A stretch of 60,196 nt of DNA from a bacterium (lineage in GTDB: Bacteria; Babelota; Babeliae; Babelales; Babelaceae). Made by a program: the position numbers and the translations under genes. The notes under the pieces were generated by a model. That model did not search any database and was not told the origin of the DNA. It saw nothing but the letters and a program-made list of their open reading frames with translations. The stretch covers positions 1 through 60,196 of the forward strand of contig JAKAUO010000004.1 in NCBI GenBank assembly GCA_021827715.1, given 5' to 3'. Below, one piece after another: positions 34,257-42,688 of the stretch (position 1 is its first letter; every line of letters begins with the position of its first letter).

Positions 34257-35333
34257 ATGAAACATTCAAGATTTATTTTTTTAATAGGTGCATGTCTGCC
34301 AGTGATACTATTGAGTAGTGAAAATACTTGGGTTAACCCAAAACAGAAAAACGTTCGAACAGTTTTTTACCAAGGCATGTTTAGTTCGCAGACGCAAGGC
34401 GCAAAATATACAGGCAGCCATGGTTTTATTGCAACAACTGGCGAACAGGTAATTAATCAAGAAGGCTTGGATGTTATACAGCATCTGTATGTAAAACCTG
34501 AAATTGATGAAATTATTCCTGCTTCTACAAAGCCTTTTAGGTTTTCAGATATTTCATTGCACCCGAAAGTTATTTTTTATGGTCTTTGTAGTCGATTCGC
34601 GCATGTAGCAAGCAGATATGCACATCGTTCTTATGGCACTTTGATAGAGGGTGAACCCGCTGGTAATCAAACAATAGCAGCCCATGCTATAGATCTTTCA
34701 AAAATTAATGTAGCACAGCAGGGTGATCTGGAAAACCATCGGCGGCGCTTTGAATCATGCAGAAAAGAATTTCCCGAAGATGATGTTATTACGTATGGGG
34801 TATCACGCGGTGCTGCGACAACCTTTCAAAGTTTAGCTTTATCGAACAAAGAGAATAACAGAGATTTAGCCGCTATTAAACTGTGTATCCTTGAAGGTTG
34901 TTTTGATAGTGTGCCAAACATTATGAAAAAACGTTACCCAAGACTTTTTAATAGCCCATTGATTGAGAATTTTTTAATGGCCCTTGCATCGTGGGTGACT
35001 TCATTTAAAAAAGATGGACCTGCGCCGATAAAAATAGTGGATTATTTCCCTCAACATATTCCTGTTGCTTTTATAACATCTAAGAAAGATAAAGAAGTAC
35101 CTGCTGAATCTACTCGAAATCTGGCACAAGCTCTTGCGCGGGCAGGGCACCAGCATGTCTATCTTCTTGAATTAAAAAATTCCTCACATCCACGGTATAT
35201 GTTCGATGATGCTAGCGATACTCAATTATATAAACATTTTATTCATGCCTTATATGCGCATAGTAATTTGCCGCATATTCAAAGCTATGCTTTAAAAGGT
35301 GCTGAACTTGTTGAGCGGTGTAAAGTACCTTAA
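34257..35333 (+). CDS. Secreted alpha/beta-hydrolase
   Basis: 358 residues from ATG 34257, which yields a signal peptide ('FIFLIGACLPVILLSSE'); an upstream ATG at 34161 is in frame but gives an unlikely N-terminus. The nucleophile elbow is 'YGVSRGAA' (GxSxG), the acid is probably Asp in 'SKKDKEVPAES', and the base His in 'NSSHPRYMF', forming a Ser-Asp-His triad. Substrate unknown: lipase, esterase or peptidase are all open. Located between the Rpn-type gene and the Stealth gene in the accessory region. Confidence 0.7.
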   Translation: MKHSRFIFLIGACLPVILLSSENTWVNPKQKNVRTVFYQGMFSSQTQGAKYTGSHGFIATTGEQVINQEGLDVIQHLYVKPEIDEIIPASTKPFRFSDISLHPKVIFYGLCSRFAHVASRYAHRSYGTLIEGEPAGNQTIAAHAIDLSKINVAQQGDLENHRRRFESCRKEFPEDDVITYGVSRGAATTFQSLALSNKENNRDLAAIKLCILEGCFDSVPNIMKKRYPRLFNSPLIENFLMALASWVTSFKKDGPAPIKIVDYFPQHIPVAFITSKKDKEVPAESTRNLAQALARAGHQHVYLLELKNSSHPRYMFDDASDTQLYKHFIHALYAHSNLPHIQSYALKGAELVERCKVP

Positions 35334-35526
35334 GGCTTATATTCAGTCATCCTGGGCATTAATTTCCGCGCGTTGTTTAAGATCTGCATGGTTTCAGACA
35401 AGAGGTTGATAGCATACAGACAAAGAGTGGTAGTAGGGATGATATTTTCATCTCACGCGAGTATGGACTTATTGTTAGATTTTATTTTAACCTTACTCAG
35501 GTAACACTACTACTTGTGGGGGTATA

Positions 35527-36537
35527 ATGTTCCAGCTTTTACTCTATTTTTTTGTGTTGTGTTTTCATGCCTCACTTTGTGCATATTCAGGGTTTGAATA
35601 CCCCATAGATATTGTCTATTTATGGGTTGATGGCAATGATCCGGAATGGTTGGCCATAAAAAATTCCTACATGATGCGTTGTTGGCGCTCTGACGGCAAA
35701 ACGGATAACCGATTTAATGACCATGAAGAATTGCGTTATTCGTTACGTTCTGTAGCACGTTATGCTCCTTTTGTTAATCATATTTATATTATTACGATGA
35801 ATCAACGGCCGATCTGGCTTGCAGATCACCCAAAAATTACTATTGTTGATCATGCAGAAATTTTTAGAAATCTTGATGATTTACCCACTTTTAATTCACA
35901 TGCACTGGAGAGTAATATACATCGGGTGCCCGGGTTAAGTGAGCATTTTATTTATTTTAATGATGATGTATTTTTAGGCGCGCCGGTACAACCTGAATAT
36001 TTTTTTGTGGGGGATCAATTAAATGTATTATTTGAAAAGGGCTTGACCCCCTCTGGGCCACCGCAAGAAAATGAAACAGTCTATAGAAGGGCCCTGCGTA
36101 ATATGAATGCTTTTTTAGATGAGCATTTTATAGGTGAACCAAGACAGCGTCTGTGCCATGCACCTTTTGCTTTAAGAAAATCATATATAGAAGATTTTGA
36201 AAGAAAGTTTCCTCATATTTTTGCGATAAATTCTTCCCATAGGTTTAGGTCAGAGCATGATTATACCCTTACTAATGGGCTTTTACAATATTATTGGAAA
36301 TATCAGGGGAAAATAGTTTTCCATCCCTTAGGTAATATGATGGTTTCATTAAGAAGGGATGAATTTTTTGAACGCACGGCACAAAGATTGCAGCGACTCA
36401 AAGAAAAACGTCCTGCAACGTTTTGTTTGCAAGATGTTATGGATAATGAGAGTATTTTAACTAAAGCCTTACTTCATCAATTTTTAGAGGGATATTATCC
36501 TGAACCTGCACCTTGGGAAAAAGATCACCAGGTATAA
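35527..36537 (+). CDS. Secreted Stealth-family phosphotransferase
   Basis: 336 residues. Signal peptide 'FQLLLYFFVLCFHASLCAYS' is followed by Stealth conserved regions: CR1 'IDIVYLWVDGNDPEW' (26-41), CR2 'FNDHEELRYSLRSVARYAPF' through 'FNSHALESNIHRVPGLSEHF' and 'IYFNDDVFLG', and CR3/CR4-like 'SEHDYTLTNGLLQYYWKYQG'. The family transfers hexose-1-phosphate from UDP-sugars (bacterial capsule synthesis, eukaryotic GlcNAc-phosphotransferase). Export is unusual for a sugar-nucleotide user and fits action in the host. Its 3' end overlaps the convergent homospermidine synthase gene by 13 bp. A GGGGG stretch precedes ATG 35527. Confidence 0.85.
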   Translation: MFQLLLYFFVLCFHASLCAYSGFEYPIDIVYLWVDGNDPEWLAIKNSYMMRCWRSDGKTDNRFNDHEELRYSLRSVARYAPFVNHIYIITMNQRPIWLADHPKITIVDHAEIFRNLDDLPTFNSHALESNIHRVPGLSEHFIYFNDDVFLGAPVQPEYFFVGDQLNVLFEKGLTPSGPPQENETVYRRALRNMNAFLDEHFIGEPRQRLCHAPFALRKSYIEDFERKFPHIFAINSSHRFRSEHDYTLTNGLLQYYWKYQGKIVFHPLGNMMVSLRRDEFFERTAQRLQRLKEKRPATFCLQDVMDNESILTKALLHQFLEGYYPEPAPWEKDHQV

Positions 36538-37985
36538 AAGATATCATGCACTTTAAACGTTGAAAATTGCCACATATCTTCAGGGTTCGGTCTTTTTTTG
36601 CCAAATACTAAAAATTGATGAGGCCCCGAAAGAGGTGTCCAATCTACGGGCCCTGAAAAAAATTCACCTAGATAGGGGCGAGAAATGGCCAATATCTCTT
36701 CATGGTCAATATCATCTGGTAAACAAAAGCCCAATTGAGGATTTTTTATAGCGTATAGTGCTGCTGCAACAACGCTGATGGCAACTTGCAGGGTGGTGCT
36801 ATTTTGATGAGGGACCAGTTCGCGTGAATCATTAATATCTAAAAGACTGCCGATCCACCAGCTCGTAAAATCATGACCCATTAAAAGACAGCCGACTTCA
36901 TCTTTACCGCGCAAAATTTCATCATTTAAAATACGCTTTGTATCTTGTTGCTCAAAATTCCGCATGCGGATTTCATGTAATGAACTGAGTGCTGAATCGG
37001 CAGGGCAATAGGCATAATGAACCGTGGGTCTATAAATAGCCTTATCATCTTGCCATACGGTGAGCCGTTCCGAAATCCCAAAACTTTCGCCATGGCGGAT
37101 AACCATACCCACAATGGGGCCAGAGGGCACCCAGGAGCGGACCCACGTATCAATGCCGCGGGATGCCAAGAGAATTTGATTTTTCGGACCATGGTGATGT
37201 TGCATTGCGCCCTGTGGCAATGTTTTTTCATGGGTTCCCCAGCCAAGCTCACTAGGGGCCAGGCCCTCTTCGATAAAGCCCTCAACGCTCCAGGTATTAA
37301 CAAATTCATTAACTTCTTTGGGTTTATGGGTAATTTGCGTGTCCCGCTCTGAAATATGAATGACCTGGGTATTGGTAAGATGCCCCAATTGTGCGAAATT
37401 ATTTTCTTCAAGCCCCTTTTCTAGATTTTTTTTTCTCGGGTCCTGAGGTTTTTCTTGTAAAATTTTTAAAGCGATCTCTTTAAGAGCCTGTTTAGTAAAA
37501 TGTGAGACCAGCCCGGGGTTTGCTCCGTGGTCAACAATCGCAGTAGCACTTTTTGCAGGCCAGCGGCTGACCATCTCCTTCAATTTCATCTGGCGGTGGT
37601 AGAGCGTTAAATGTTGCGGGGGTACCTCTTCTATATGCTTATAGGGCGCCCATTCTTCTATGGAGGTGTTTATATACAGTACGTTATTTTCGTGGCACCA
37701 TTCTATCATTGCGGCGGTTTCAACGTTCCAGGCAAGATCGATAAAAAGGTCCCCGGCAGTGAGATATTTTTTTAAAAGCTGGTTATAATTTTCAGGAGTG
37801 AGTTTTTCTTGCACGTAGGTTACCCCTGTATCTAAAAAGTCACGTATACGCGATCTGTTATCTACAAAATCCATAATGGTAACTTTTTCCGGTGGAATTT
37901 GTAATAGTTTAAAAAGAAGAGGCAGGGTGCATTGCACTACGCCACCGCAGCCTAATATAAAGACATTCTTATTAAAACGGGTCAT
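36525..37985 (-). CDS. hss: Homospermidine synthase
   Basis: 486 residues from ATG 37985 (a TTG two codons upstream is less likely). The NAD-binding start 'FNKNVFILGCGGVVQCTLPL' is a Rossmann loop, and 'DLFIDLAWNVETAAMIEWCH', 'YINTSIEEWAPY' and 'AIVDHGANPGLVSHFTKQAL' are characteristic of bacterial homospermidine synthase. It makes homospermidine from putrescine or spermidine. No other polyamine gene is near, so the precursor may come from the host. An ATCCTGAAAC-type palindrome sits just upstream, and its 3' end overlaps the Stealth gene. Confidence 0.92.
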   Translation of the reverse strand: MTRFNKNVFILGCGGVVQCTLPLLFKLLQIPPEKVTIMDFVDNRSRIRDFLDTGVTYVQEKLTPENYNQLLKKYLTAGDLFIDLAWNVETAAMIEWCHENNVLYINTSIEEWAPYKHIEEVPPQHLTLYHRQMKLKEMVSRWPAKSATAIVDHGANPGLVSHFTKQALKEIALKILQEKPQDPRKKNLEKGLEENNFAQLGHLTNTQVIHISERDTQITHKPKEVNEFVNTWSVEGFIEEGLAPSELGWGTHEKTLPQGAMQHHHGPKNQILLASRGIDTWVRSWVPSGPIVGMVIRHGESFGISERLTVWQDDKAIYRPTVHYAYCPADSALSSLHEIRMRNFEQQDTKRILNDEILRGKDEVGCLLMGHDFTSWWIGSLLDINDSRELVPHQNSTTLQVAISVVAAALYAIKNPQLGFCLPDDIDHEEILAISRPYLGEFFSGPVDWTPLSGPHQFLVFGKKRPNPEDMWQFSTFKVHDIFYTW

Positions 37986-38009
37986 ACTCAACTCTTTACA
38001 AGGGGTGCC

Positions 38010-38048
38010 ATCCTAAAACAGTGCGCTTCGCACCACTCGTTTCAGGAT
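38010..38048. repeat. Palindromic element with inner hairpin
   Basis: Outer arms ATCCTAAAAC (38010-38019) and GTTTCAGGAT (38039-38048), one mismatch, enclose the perfect stem GTGCG-CTT-CGCAC (38021-38033). The arms match the palindrome at 29993-30013. Confidence 0.6.
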
Positions 38049-38122
38049 CAAAAAAAATTCTCTATACTTACCATATCTTGATACATTGATAAAAAGCAAC
38101 GAATTAAAAAGAGTGATATCTT

Positions 38123-38752
38123 ATGAAAAATATTCTGTATCTAGCATCGCAATCACCTTCGCGTAAAAAACTTCTTGAAAGAATGGGTATTCCGTTTCAA
38201 GTTTTTTCTCAATCGGCAGACGAACAAGTATGTGATTGGACCTTGCCGCTTGAACAACTGGTGAAAACGATTGCCATTCATAAAATGGAATCACTCGACC
38301 TTTCAGGACTATCTGACAAGAAGACTATCTGGGTAGTAACTGCTGATACTTTGGGTGCAGATCAACATGGTGAAATGTATGGTAAACCATGTAACTTTGA
38401 AGACGCTGTTACTCAAATAAAAAAACAGCGCGATCAATGGGCCCGTGTTGCTACCAGCTTTTGCCTGGAGCGCAAGAGCTATAAAGAAAGTACTTGGTAT
38501 ACTGAAAAGCGTATTGTTCAAACAGTAGTTTCGCAGATCTATTTTTCTCTGCAAGACAATGAAATTGACGGGTATATACAGGCTACCGGTGCAATGGAAT
38601 GTGCAGGGTCAATTACTATAGATGGTTTTGGGGCGCAATATCTTAAAGAGATAAAAGGTTCCTATTCTTGCGTGATAGGTTTACCGCTTTTTGAACTGCG
38701 TCAGGCACTCCACTCGCTCGGTTTTTTCCTTAACGATAGAACGGCAATTTAG
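38123..38752 (+). CDS. maf: Maf-family nucleotide pyrophosphatase
   Basis: 209 residues. 'LYLASQSPSRKKLLERMGIP' is the Maf opening (SxSPRR-type loop with Ser-Pro-Ser-Arg here). 'VVTADTLGADQHGEMYGKP' holds the catalytic Asp and the GKP turn. Maf enzymes hydrolyse non-canonical or modified nucleoside triphosphates and were first noticed as septation inhibitors. 'IDGYIQATGAMECAGSITID' near the end corresponds to the GKAGxYxIQ segment but is altered. Its 3' end overlaps the small minus-strand ORF by 23 bp. Confidence 0.85.
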   Translation: MKNILYLASQSPSRKKLLERMGIPFQVFSQSADEQVCDWTLPLEQLVKTIAIHKMESLDLSGLSDKKTIWVVTADTLGADQHGEMYGKPCNFEDAVTQIKKQRDQWARVATSFCLERKSYKESTWYTEKRIVQTVVSQIYFSLQDNEIDGYIQATGAMECAGSITIDGFGAQYLKEIKGSYSCVIGLPLFELRQALHSLGFFLNDRTAI

Positions 38753-38867
38753 GTAATGCGCTACTCATCGTATATTTTGAATGGCTTTTCTCTGCTTGAA
38801 TTTGCTTATGTATATAAAGATTACAACCTACACATATAATAAAAATTACTAATAATTGAAATTTCAT
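38730..38867 (-). CDS. 45-residue membrane peptide or small lipoprotein
   Basis: An ORF of 45 codons starting 'MKFQLLVIFIICVGCNLYIH', with GGGGG six bases before the ATG. The hydrophobic N-terminus ending 'CVGC' could be a signal anchor or an atypical lipobox, followed by a short polar tail 'KQIQAEKSHSKYTMSSALPK'. It overlaps the end of maf on the other strand. No family known. Supported by start context and hydrophobic profile only. Confidence 0.4.
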   Translation of the reverse strand: MKFQLLVIFIICVGCNLYIHKQIQAEKSHSKYTMSSALPKLPFYR

Positions 38868-38981
38868 CGCTACCCCCTGTATGTGCTTACGCACAATTTC
38901 TTATTTAAATATATAGTTATAGTGTAGCGATTAGTTGTTTCAGTTTGCAATTATAATTTTAAAAGAGATAAAAATTGATAT

Positions 38982-39020
38982 AAAAAAAGAGTCCCTGATT
39001 GCTCAGAGACTCTTTTTTTT
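38982..39020 (-). terminator. Rho-independent terminator of the Cys/His-rich gene
   Basis: AAAGAGTC and GACTCTTT with an inner CTGA/TCAG make a long stem with A and T runs on the two sides; it lies 18 bp past the stop at 39038. Confidence 0.85.
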
Positions 39021-39037
39021 ACTATAAATATGCTTTA

Positions 39038-39604
39038 TTAAGCAGCTGGAGCAGCCCATTCAGGTTCTACGTCAACTTCTCTGACTTCTTGACCTCTTTT
39101 GTTGTATCCTTTACGGACAGCATTATTTTTACGTGCTTCTTTTTTATGTTCTCTGTGTTCTCTTTCAATATGTTCTCTAGGGAGTGCGCTATCACGTTCA
39201 CTACCTGGTTTCATAGTTGTTCCTGCTGGACAAGCTTGTCTACAATCAACAGTAGTTCTTTTTATTGCGGGCACACATTCTTCAACTACTTTGTTTTTGA
39301 TACATTTCATGTTTGCGCCATGACCACGAGGTTCAGTATTTTCTGGGCATTCATAGTCACATTTTGTTTCGCATTTTCTTGTTTCTTCTTTAACAACGGT
39401 AACTGGTTTTTCACAAATTACTGTTGCCCCTGGGCAGCCATGGGTATGGCATTTTGCATGTTCATGTTCTATATGAGACTGGCAATGTCCACAACGGTAT
39501 ACCGTGCCCCCATCTATGTGACGCATATTTTCTCTTGCTGAAACAGTGCCTGAGGTCAAGGTTACTGCGCAGAGTGCGAGTAATGACAATAATAATTTTT
39601 TCAT
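39038..39604 (-). CDS. Secreted Cys- and His-rich protein
   Basis: 188 residues. Signal peptide 'LLLSLLALCAVTLTSGTVSA', then a Cys/His-rich mature part: 'YRCGHCQSHIEHEHAKCHTH' followed by GCPG, spaced Cys pairs ('CETKCDYECPENTE', 'CRQACPAGTTM') and a strongly charged C-terminal third ('REHIEREHREHKKEARKNN'). The composition suggests a disulfide-bonded or metal-binding secreted protein. AAAGGAG precedes ATG 39604. No family recognised. Neighbours on the same strand are a 55-residue Cys-rich peptide upstream and a 45-residue peptide downstream. Confidence 0.75.
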   Translation of the reverse strand: MKKLLLSLLALCAVTLTSGTVSARENMRHIDGGTVYRCGHCQSHIEHEHAKCHTHGCPGATVICEKPVTVVKEETRKCETKCDYECPENTEPRGHGANMKCIKNKVVEECVPAIKRTTVDCRQACPAGTTMKPGSERDSALPREHIEREHREHKKEARKNNAVRKGYNKRGQEVREVDVEPEWAAPAA

Positions 39605-39724
39605 AAAAACTCCTTTTTTTAGGTATTTTGTCGACTTTGTGGCATACCTAAACTGACCACATTGTTAAGTTTGGCAATAAAAGCCAAAAAATAGCAATAC
39701 TTCAAACTTTATTAATGTACCTGA

Positions 39725-39892
39725 TTAGTAGCGTGAGCATTTAGAGCAACCACTTTTTCTACACGAACCGCTCTTACATTCTTTTTTCACCTGTTCCTTT
39801 TTAGTGCAACGGCCGCCCATGCATGAAGCTTCTAGTTGAGTTGCAGTACAAAAAACAAGTGCTAAAAGCGCTAAATATAGTTGTTTTTTCAT
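39725..39892 (-). CDS. 55-residue secreted Cys-rich basic peptide
   Basis: An ORF of 55 codons beginning 'MKKQLYLALLALVFCTATQL', a textbook signal peptide with likely cleavage near 'LEAS'. The mature 32-33 residues hold six Cys at intervals 5, 10, 5, 5 and 3 and about ten Lys/Arg ('ECKSGSCRKSGCSKCSRY'), like a small disulfide-knotted peptide. AAGGAAG lies eight bases before the ATG. Possible roles are a toxin-like or antimicrobial peptide, a metal-binding peptide, or an envelope component; none can be chosen from sequence. It is immediately upstream of the secreted Cys/His-rich protein on the same strand. Confidence 0.65.
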   Translation of the reverse strand: MKKQLYLALLALVFCTATQLEASCMGGRCTKKEQVKKECKSGSCRKSGCSKCSRY

Positions 39893-39981
39893 TATTCTTC
39901 CTTTTTTGATTAAATCACTTCTATTTATAACTATTTACAGGTTAACAGATTGATTTAATCAAAATCAAGAGTTTTTCATAA

Positions 39982-40019
39982 AAAAAGAGCTATAATTTGT
40001 CAGAATTATAGCTCTTTTT
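39982..40019 (-). terminator. Rho-independent terminator with 16-bp stem
   Basis: AAAAAGAGCTATAATT (39982-39997) and its exact complement (40004-40019) enclose TGTCAG. On the minus strand it ends the transcript of the gene at 40043-40501. Confidence 0.9.
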
Positions 40020-40042
40020 GAGAAAAAATTATTAACTTTTTG

Positions 40043-40501
40043 TTAATGGGAAGCGAGTTTTTTGCTTGGTTTCCACCGCTTAAGAAGCTCTTTGCAGAGA
40101 ATTTCTTTAGCATTGCCGACTTCACTTCTGCAGAATGCCGCTTCAGCTTTGGCGATACTGGTTTCAAGTGCTCCATAGGAATAGGTACGTGCATCTACCT
40201 GTTTGAGCGCGGGTAGCATGGTCCGTTGAATAACTTCTTGTGTATGATCCTCATTCATAAGATCATCAATATGTGCTTCAAGGAGTCTAAAAAAATCAAT
40301 AATACTATCCTGTAATTCTACTGCAGCCTGTTGCCGTTCACGTTGAGTGGTAATCGATTCAAGTTGTTTTTGAAGACCATTGTGTAACGATTTATTAATG
40401 ATTTTTCTTAATGAATCTTGTTCATGCTCGAGCAGCCACTGCAAAAGCATAAGAAGTTCATAGGAGATATTCATTTGAGTTGAATCGTGATTGTGTGGCA
40501 T
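40043..40501 (-). CDS. Helical cytoplasmic protein downstream of hspR-like gene
   Basis: 152 residues, all helical, no signal peptide. It starts 'MPHNHDSTQMNISYELLMLL' and is rich in Gln, Glu and Leu ('HNGLQKQLESITTQRERQQA'). Family not recognised. It follows the MerR/HspR-like regulator by about 107 bp on the same strand, with AAGGAAAGG just before the ATG, and ends at a strong terminator; cotranscription is likely. A stress-related partner is possible but only by position. Confidence 0.6.
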   Translation of the reverse strand: MPHNHDSTQMNISYELLMLLQWLLEHEQDSLRKIINKSLHNGLQKQLESITTQRERQQAAVELQDSIIDFFRLLEAHIDDLMNEDHTQEVIQRTMLPALKQVDARTYSYGALETSIAKAEAAFCRSEVGNAKEILCKELLKRWKPSKKLASH

Positions 40502-40608
40502 ATCAGTATCCTTTCCTTTGATGAATGGGGTAAAGCTTGTCTGATAATTTAAGAGTATTATCCATTGCCAGGGCTATCTTACCAAAAAGGAAGTACCTCG
40601 TTCCATAG

Positions 40609-41037
40609 TTACTTATCATTATGTACTTCTCCTGAAAGTTGCGGGTGCTTAATGGGCGTTCGTTTAGTTTGTTTATTTGAAAGACCCGCTAGTTTCCCTG
40701 CCTGCATTTTTAATGTCTGATTGGTTTCTAATAAATTGTTTTCAAGTTCTTTTTGGGTTGCGCTAAAGAGTGAGTTCATCTCTTTTTGCAATTTTTTAAT
40801 CTGTTTTTGTAGCTTTAAGATCATTTCAACGCCCGCCAGATTTATTCCCACATTATGTGTTAAGTGAATAATTTCTTCAAGCCGCTCTATATCCTCCTCA
40901 GAAAAAAGACGAGTATTGCCATCAGATCGCTTAGGGTTTATAAGACCCTCTTTTTCGTATAATCTAATGGTCTGTTGATGCACGGAAAACATTTGTGCAA
41001 CAGCAGAAATAGAGAAATAGCCTTTTCTTTTTTTCAT
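40609..41037 (-). CDS. MerR-family regulator, HspR-like
   Basis: 142 residues. The N-terminal winged helix 'FSISAVAQMFSVHQQTIRLY' with 'EKEGLINPKRSDGNTRLFSE' and the following 'LTHNVGINLAGVEMILKL' match HspR, the repressor of dnaK/clpB operons in actinobacteria, Helicobacter and others, better than metal-sensing MerR proteins. A coiled-coil dimerisation helix follows ('LQKQIKKLQKEMNSLF'). The C-terminal tail is basic. dnaK is 3 kb away in the window; its upstream region carries ACTCAAG and ACTCAAT, half-sites of the HspR operator, but not the full inverted repeat. Confidence 0.8.
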   Translation of the reverse strand: MKKRKGYFSISAVAQMFSVHQQTIRLYEKEGLINPKRSDGNTRLFSEEDIERLEEIIHLTHNVGINLAGVEMILKLQKQIKKLQKEMNSLFSATQKELENNLLETNQTLKMQAGKLAGLSNKQTKRTPIKHPQLSGEVHNDK

Positions 41038-41146
41038 TTTGTAATTATTTTTAAAGATTCATATTGATTTTTACCTATAAATATAGTGTACTAAATCGTG
41101 CAAAAAATGCATCTCTTGCCGGGTGATAATCTTTAAAAGGGTAGTT

Positions 41147-42688
41147 ATGAAGTTCAAGATAGTGCTGGGATTGATAAGCGTGTACGGATTGCTGGGAAGC
41201 CAGAATAATACGGACATTTCTTTGCACGATTTAGTACAAGGGTATATACACGATATATTAAGCGCTTTGGGGTTGTCTTGGGGCGCTTTAGATTCACCCT
41301 ATTATACTTCCGTTGCTCGGGTGCGTGAGCTTGAGGGGTTGAATAAGCAGGAGGTTCAGTATACTGCCCAGCGTATGGCCTTTATAGGACAGAGCCTCAA
41401 AAAATATAGTGATACTTCTTTTAATAAGATCCCTAGGATTGCAGTCTGTATAAGTGGTGGCGGGGTAAGAGCGCTGGTAGGGGGTTTGGGTTTTTTAAAA
41501 GCCATGCAGGAAACGGGTCTTTTGGATGTTACGTGCTATCTTTGTGGCCTTTCGGGTTCTACTTGGGCGATAAGCGGCTTGCTTGAATCTCAAAAATCAG
41601 TCGATGAATATATAGAATTTCTCAAAATTGGGTTAGCTATTGGGTTACTTAACGGAATCGATGGCAAGAGTATTATCGATGAATTGCTTAAAAAAATTGA
41701 AAACGAACAATCTATATCTCTGATCGATATCTGGGGAGTACTTATTGCGGAAAAGGTTTTGCTTAACCCAAACAAAAAAAAGCTTACCCATGTTACCTTA
41801 AGCAATTATGTTCATATGCCCGCTGATGGATCACTGGCAATGCCTCTTTACAGCTGTGTGGCGCCTATTGATGCAGAAGATGAACAACCGTACCGATGGG
41901 TTGAATGGACCCCCTTTGAAATAAGTTGCCCCTATCTTAAGAGCGCGATTCCTGTATGGGCCTTAGGAAGAACCTTTAAAGAGGGAAAAAGTATCGATAG
42001 GCCAGCTGAATTATCATTGAGCTTTGGGCATGGTGTATGGGGGTCGGTAATGTCAGGCAATATACAGGATTTGCTCAAAATAGTTATTAATCCTTTAGTA
42101 AGTTGTGAAGAGCATCTTTTAAAGTTTATTCTGCAGCATTTGCAAGATGGCACGTTTCTTGATCAGATAAGTCAGCTACGCGCATTTCCCGCTGAAATTC
42201 CTAATTGGAATTTTCAACTAGAGGGTAAGCCAGCCAGCCATAATGAAACCATCACCCTTGTGGATGCGGCATTTTTATGTAATCTTCCTTTGGTTCCCGT
42301 GTTAAATCCCTTAAGAGACGTTGATGTTATTATTGCTGTGGATCTTACCATCGGCGATGATTTTGTTCTAGAGCTCCCTTGTATGGCCACGTATGCAGCG
42401 CGCCATGGACTTCCCTTTCCGCCCATAGATAAAGATAGTCTTCGTAATAGCTGTTCGGTGCATGGTTTAGATGATGATCATGCACCCGCTATTATCTATT
42501 TTCCCATGGTAGCCAACCCTGATTATAAGAATGGATGGAACCCGCAAACGGCAGATTTCACCGGCACGCTTAATGTAACATACACTCCTGAGCAGGTGGA
42601 TCTAGTAAGTGGTCTTATGTATACTGCCTGCAGACAACATCTTTCAACCATTTGGCAGGTGATTGCAAAACGTGCGGCTGCTCTTTAG
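41147..42688 (+). CDS. Secreted cytosolic-phospholipase-A2-like enzyme
   Basis: 513 residues from ATG 41147 (AAAAGGG upstream), with signal peptide 'FKIVLGLISVYGLLGSQN'. The catalytic region is that of the PLA2_B/group IV family: glycine-rich oxyanion loop 'SGGGVRA' (103-109), nucleophile Ser136 in 'CGLSGSTWAISG', and Asp373 in 'LVDAAFLCNLPLVPVL', which corresponds to the Asp of the Ser-Asp dyad. This family is mostly eukaryotic and is distinct from the patatins usual in bacteria. Predicted to hydrolyse phospholipids, likely of the host membrane. Its last four bases overlap the convergent ychF gene. Confidence 0.85.
   Translation: MKFKIVLGLISVYGLLGSQNNTDISLHDLVQGYIHDILSALGLSWGALDSPYYTSVARVRELEGLNKQEVQYTAQRMAFIGQSLKKYSDTSFNKIPRIAVCISGGGVRALVGGLGFLKAMQETGLLDVTCYLCGLSGSTWAISGLLESQKSVDEYIEFLKIGLAIGLLNGIDGKSIIDELLKKIENEQSISLIDIWGVLIAEKVLLNPNKKKLTHVTLSNYVHMPADGSLAMPLYSCVAPIDAEDEQPYRWVEWTPFEISCPYLKSAIPVWALGRTFKEGKSIDRPAELSLSFGHGVWGSVMSGNIQDLLKIVINPLVSCEEHLLKFILQHLQDGTFLDQISQLRAFPAEIPNWNFQLEGKPASHNETITLVDAAFLCNLPLVPVLNPLRDVDVIIAVDLTIGDDFVLELPCMATYAARHGLPFPPIDKDSLRNSCSVHGLDDDHAPAIIYFPMVANPDYKNGWNPQTADFTGTLNVTYTPEQVDLVSGLMYTACRQHLSTIWQVIAKRAAAL

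Noticed and set aside
38999-39541. 180-codon plus-strand ORF rich in Phe, Ser and Cys
   Set aside because: It is the complement of the secreted Cys/His-rich gene, which has a signal peptide, ribosome-binding site and terminator.
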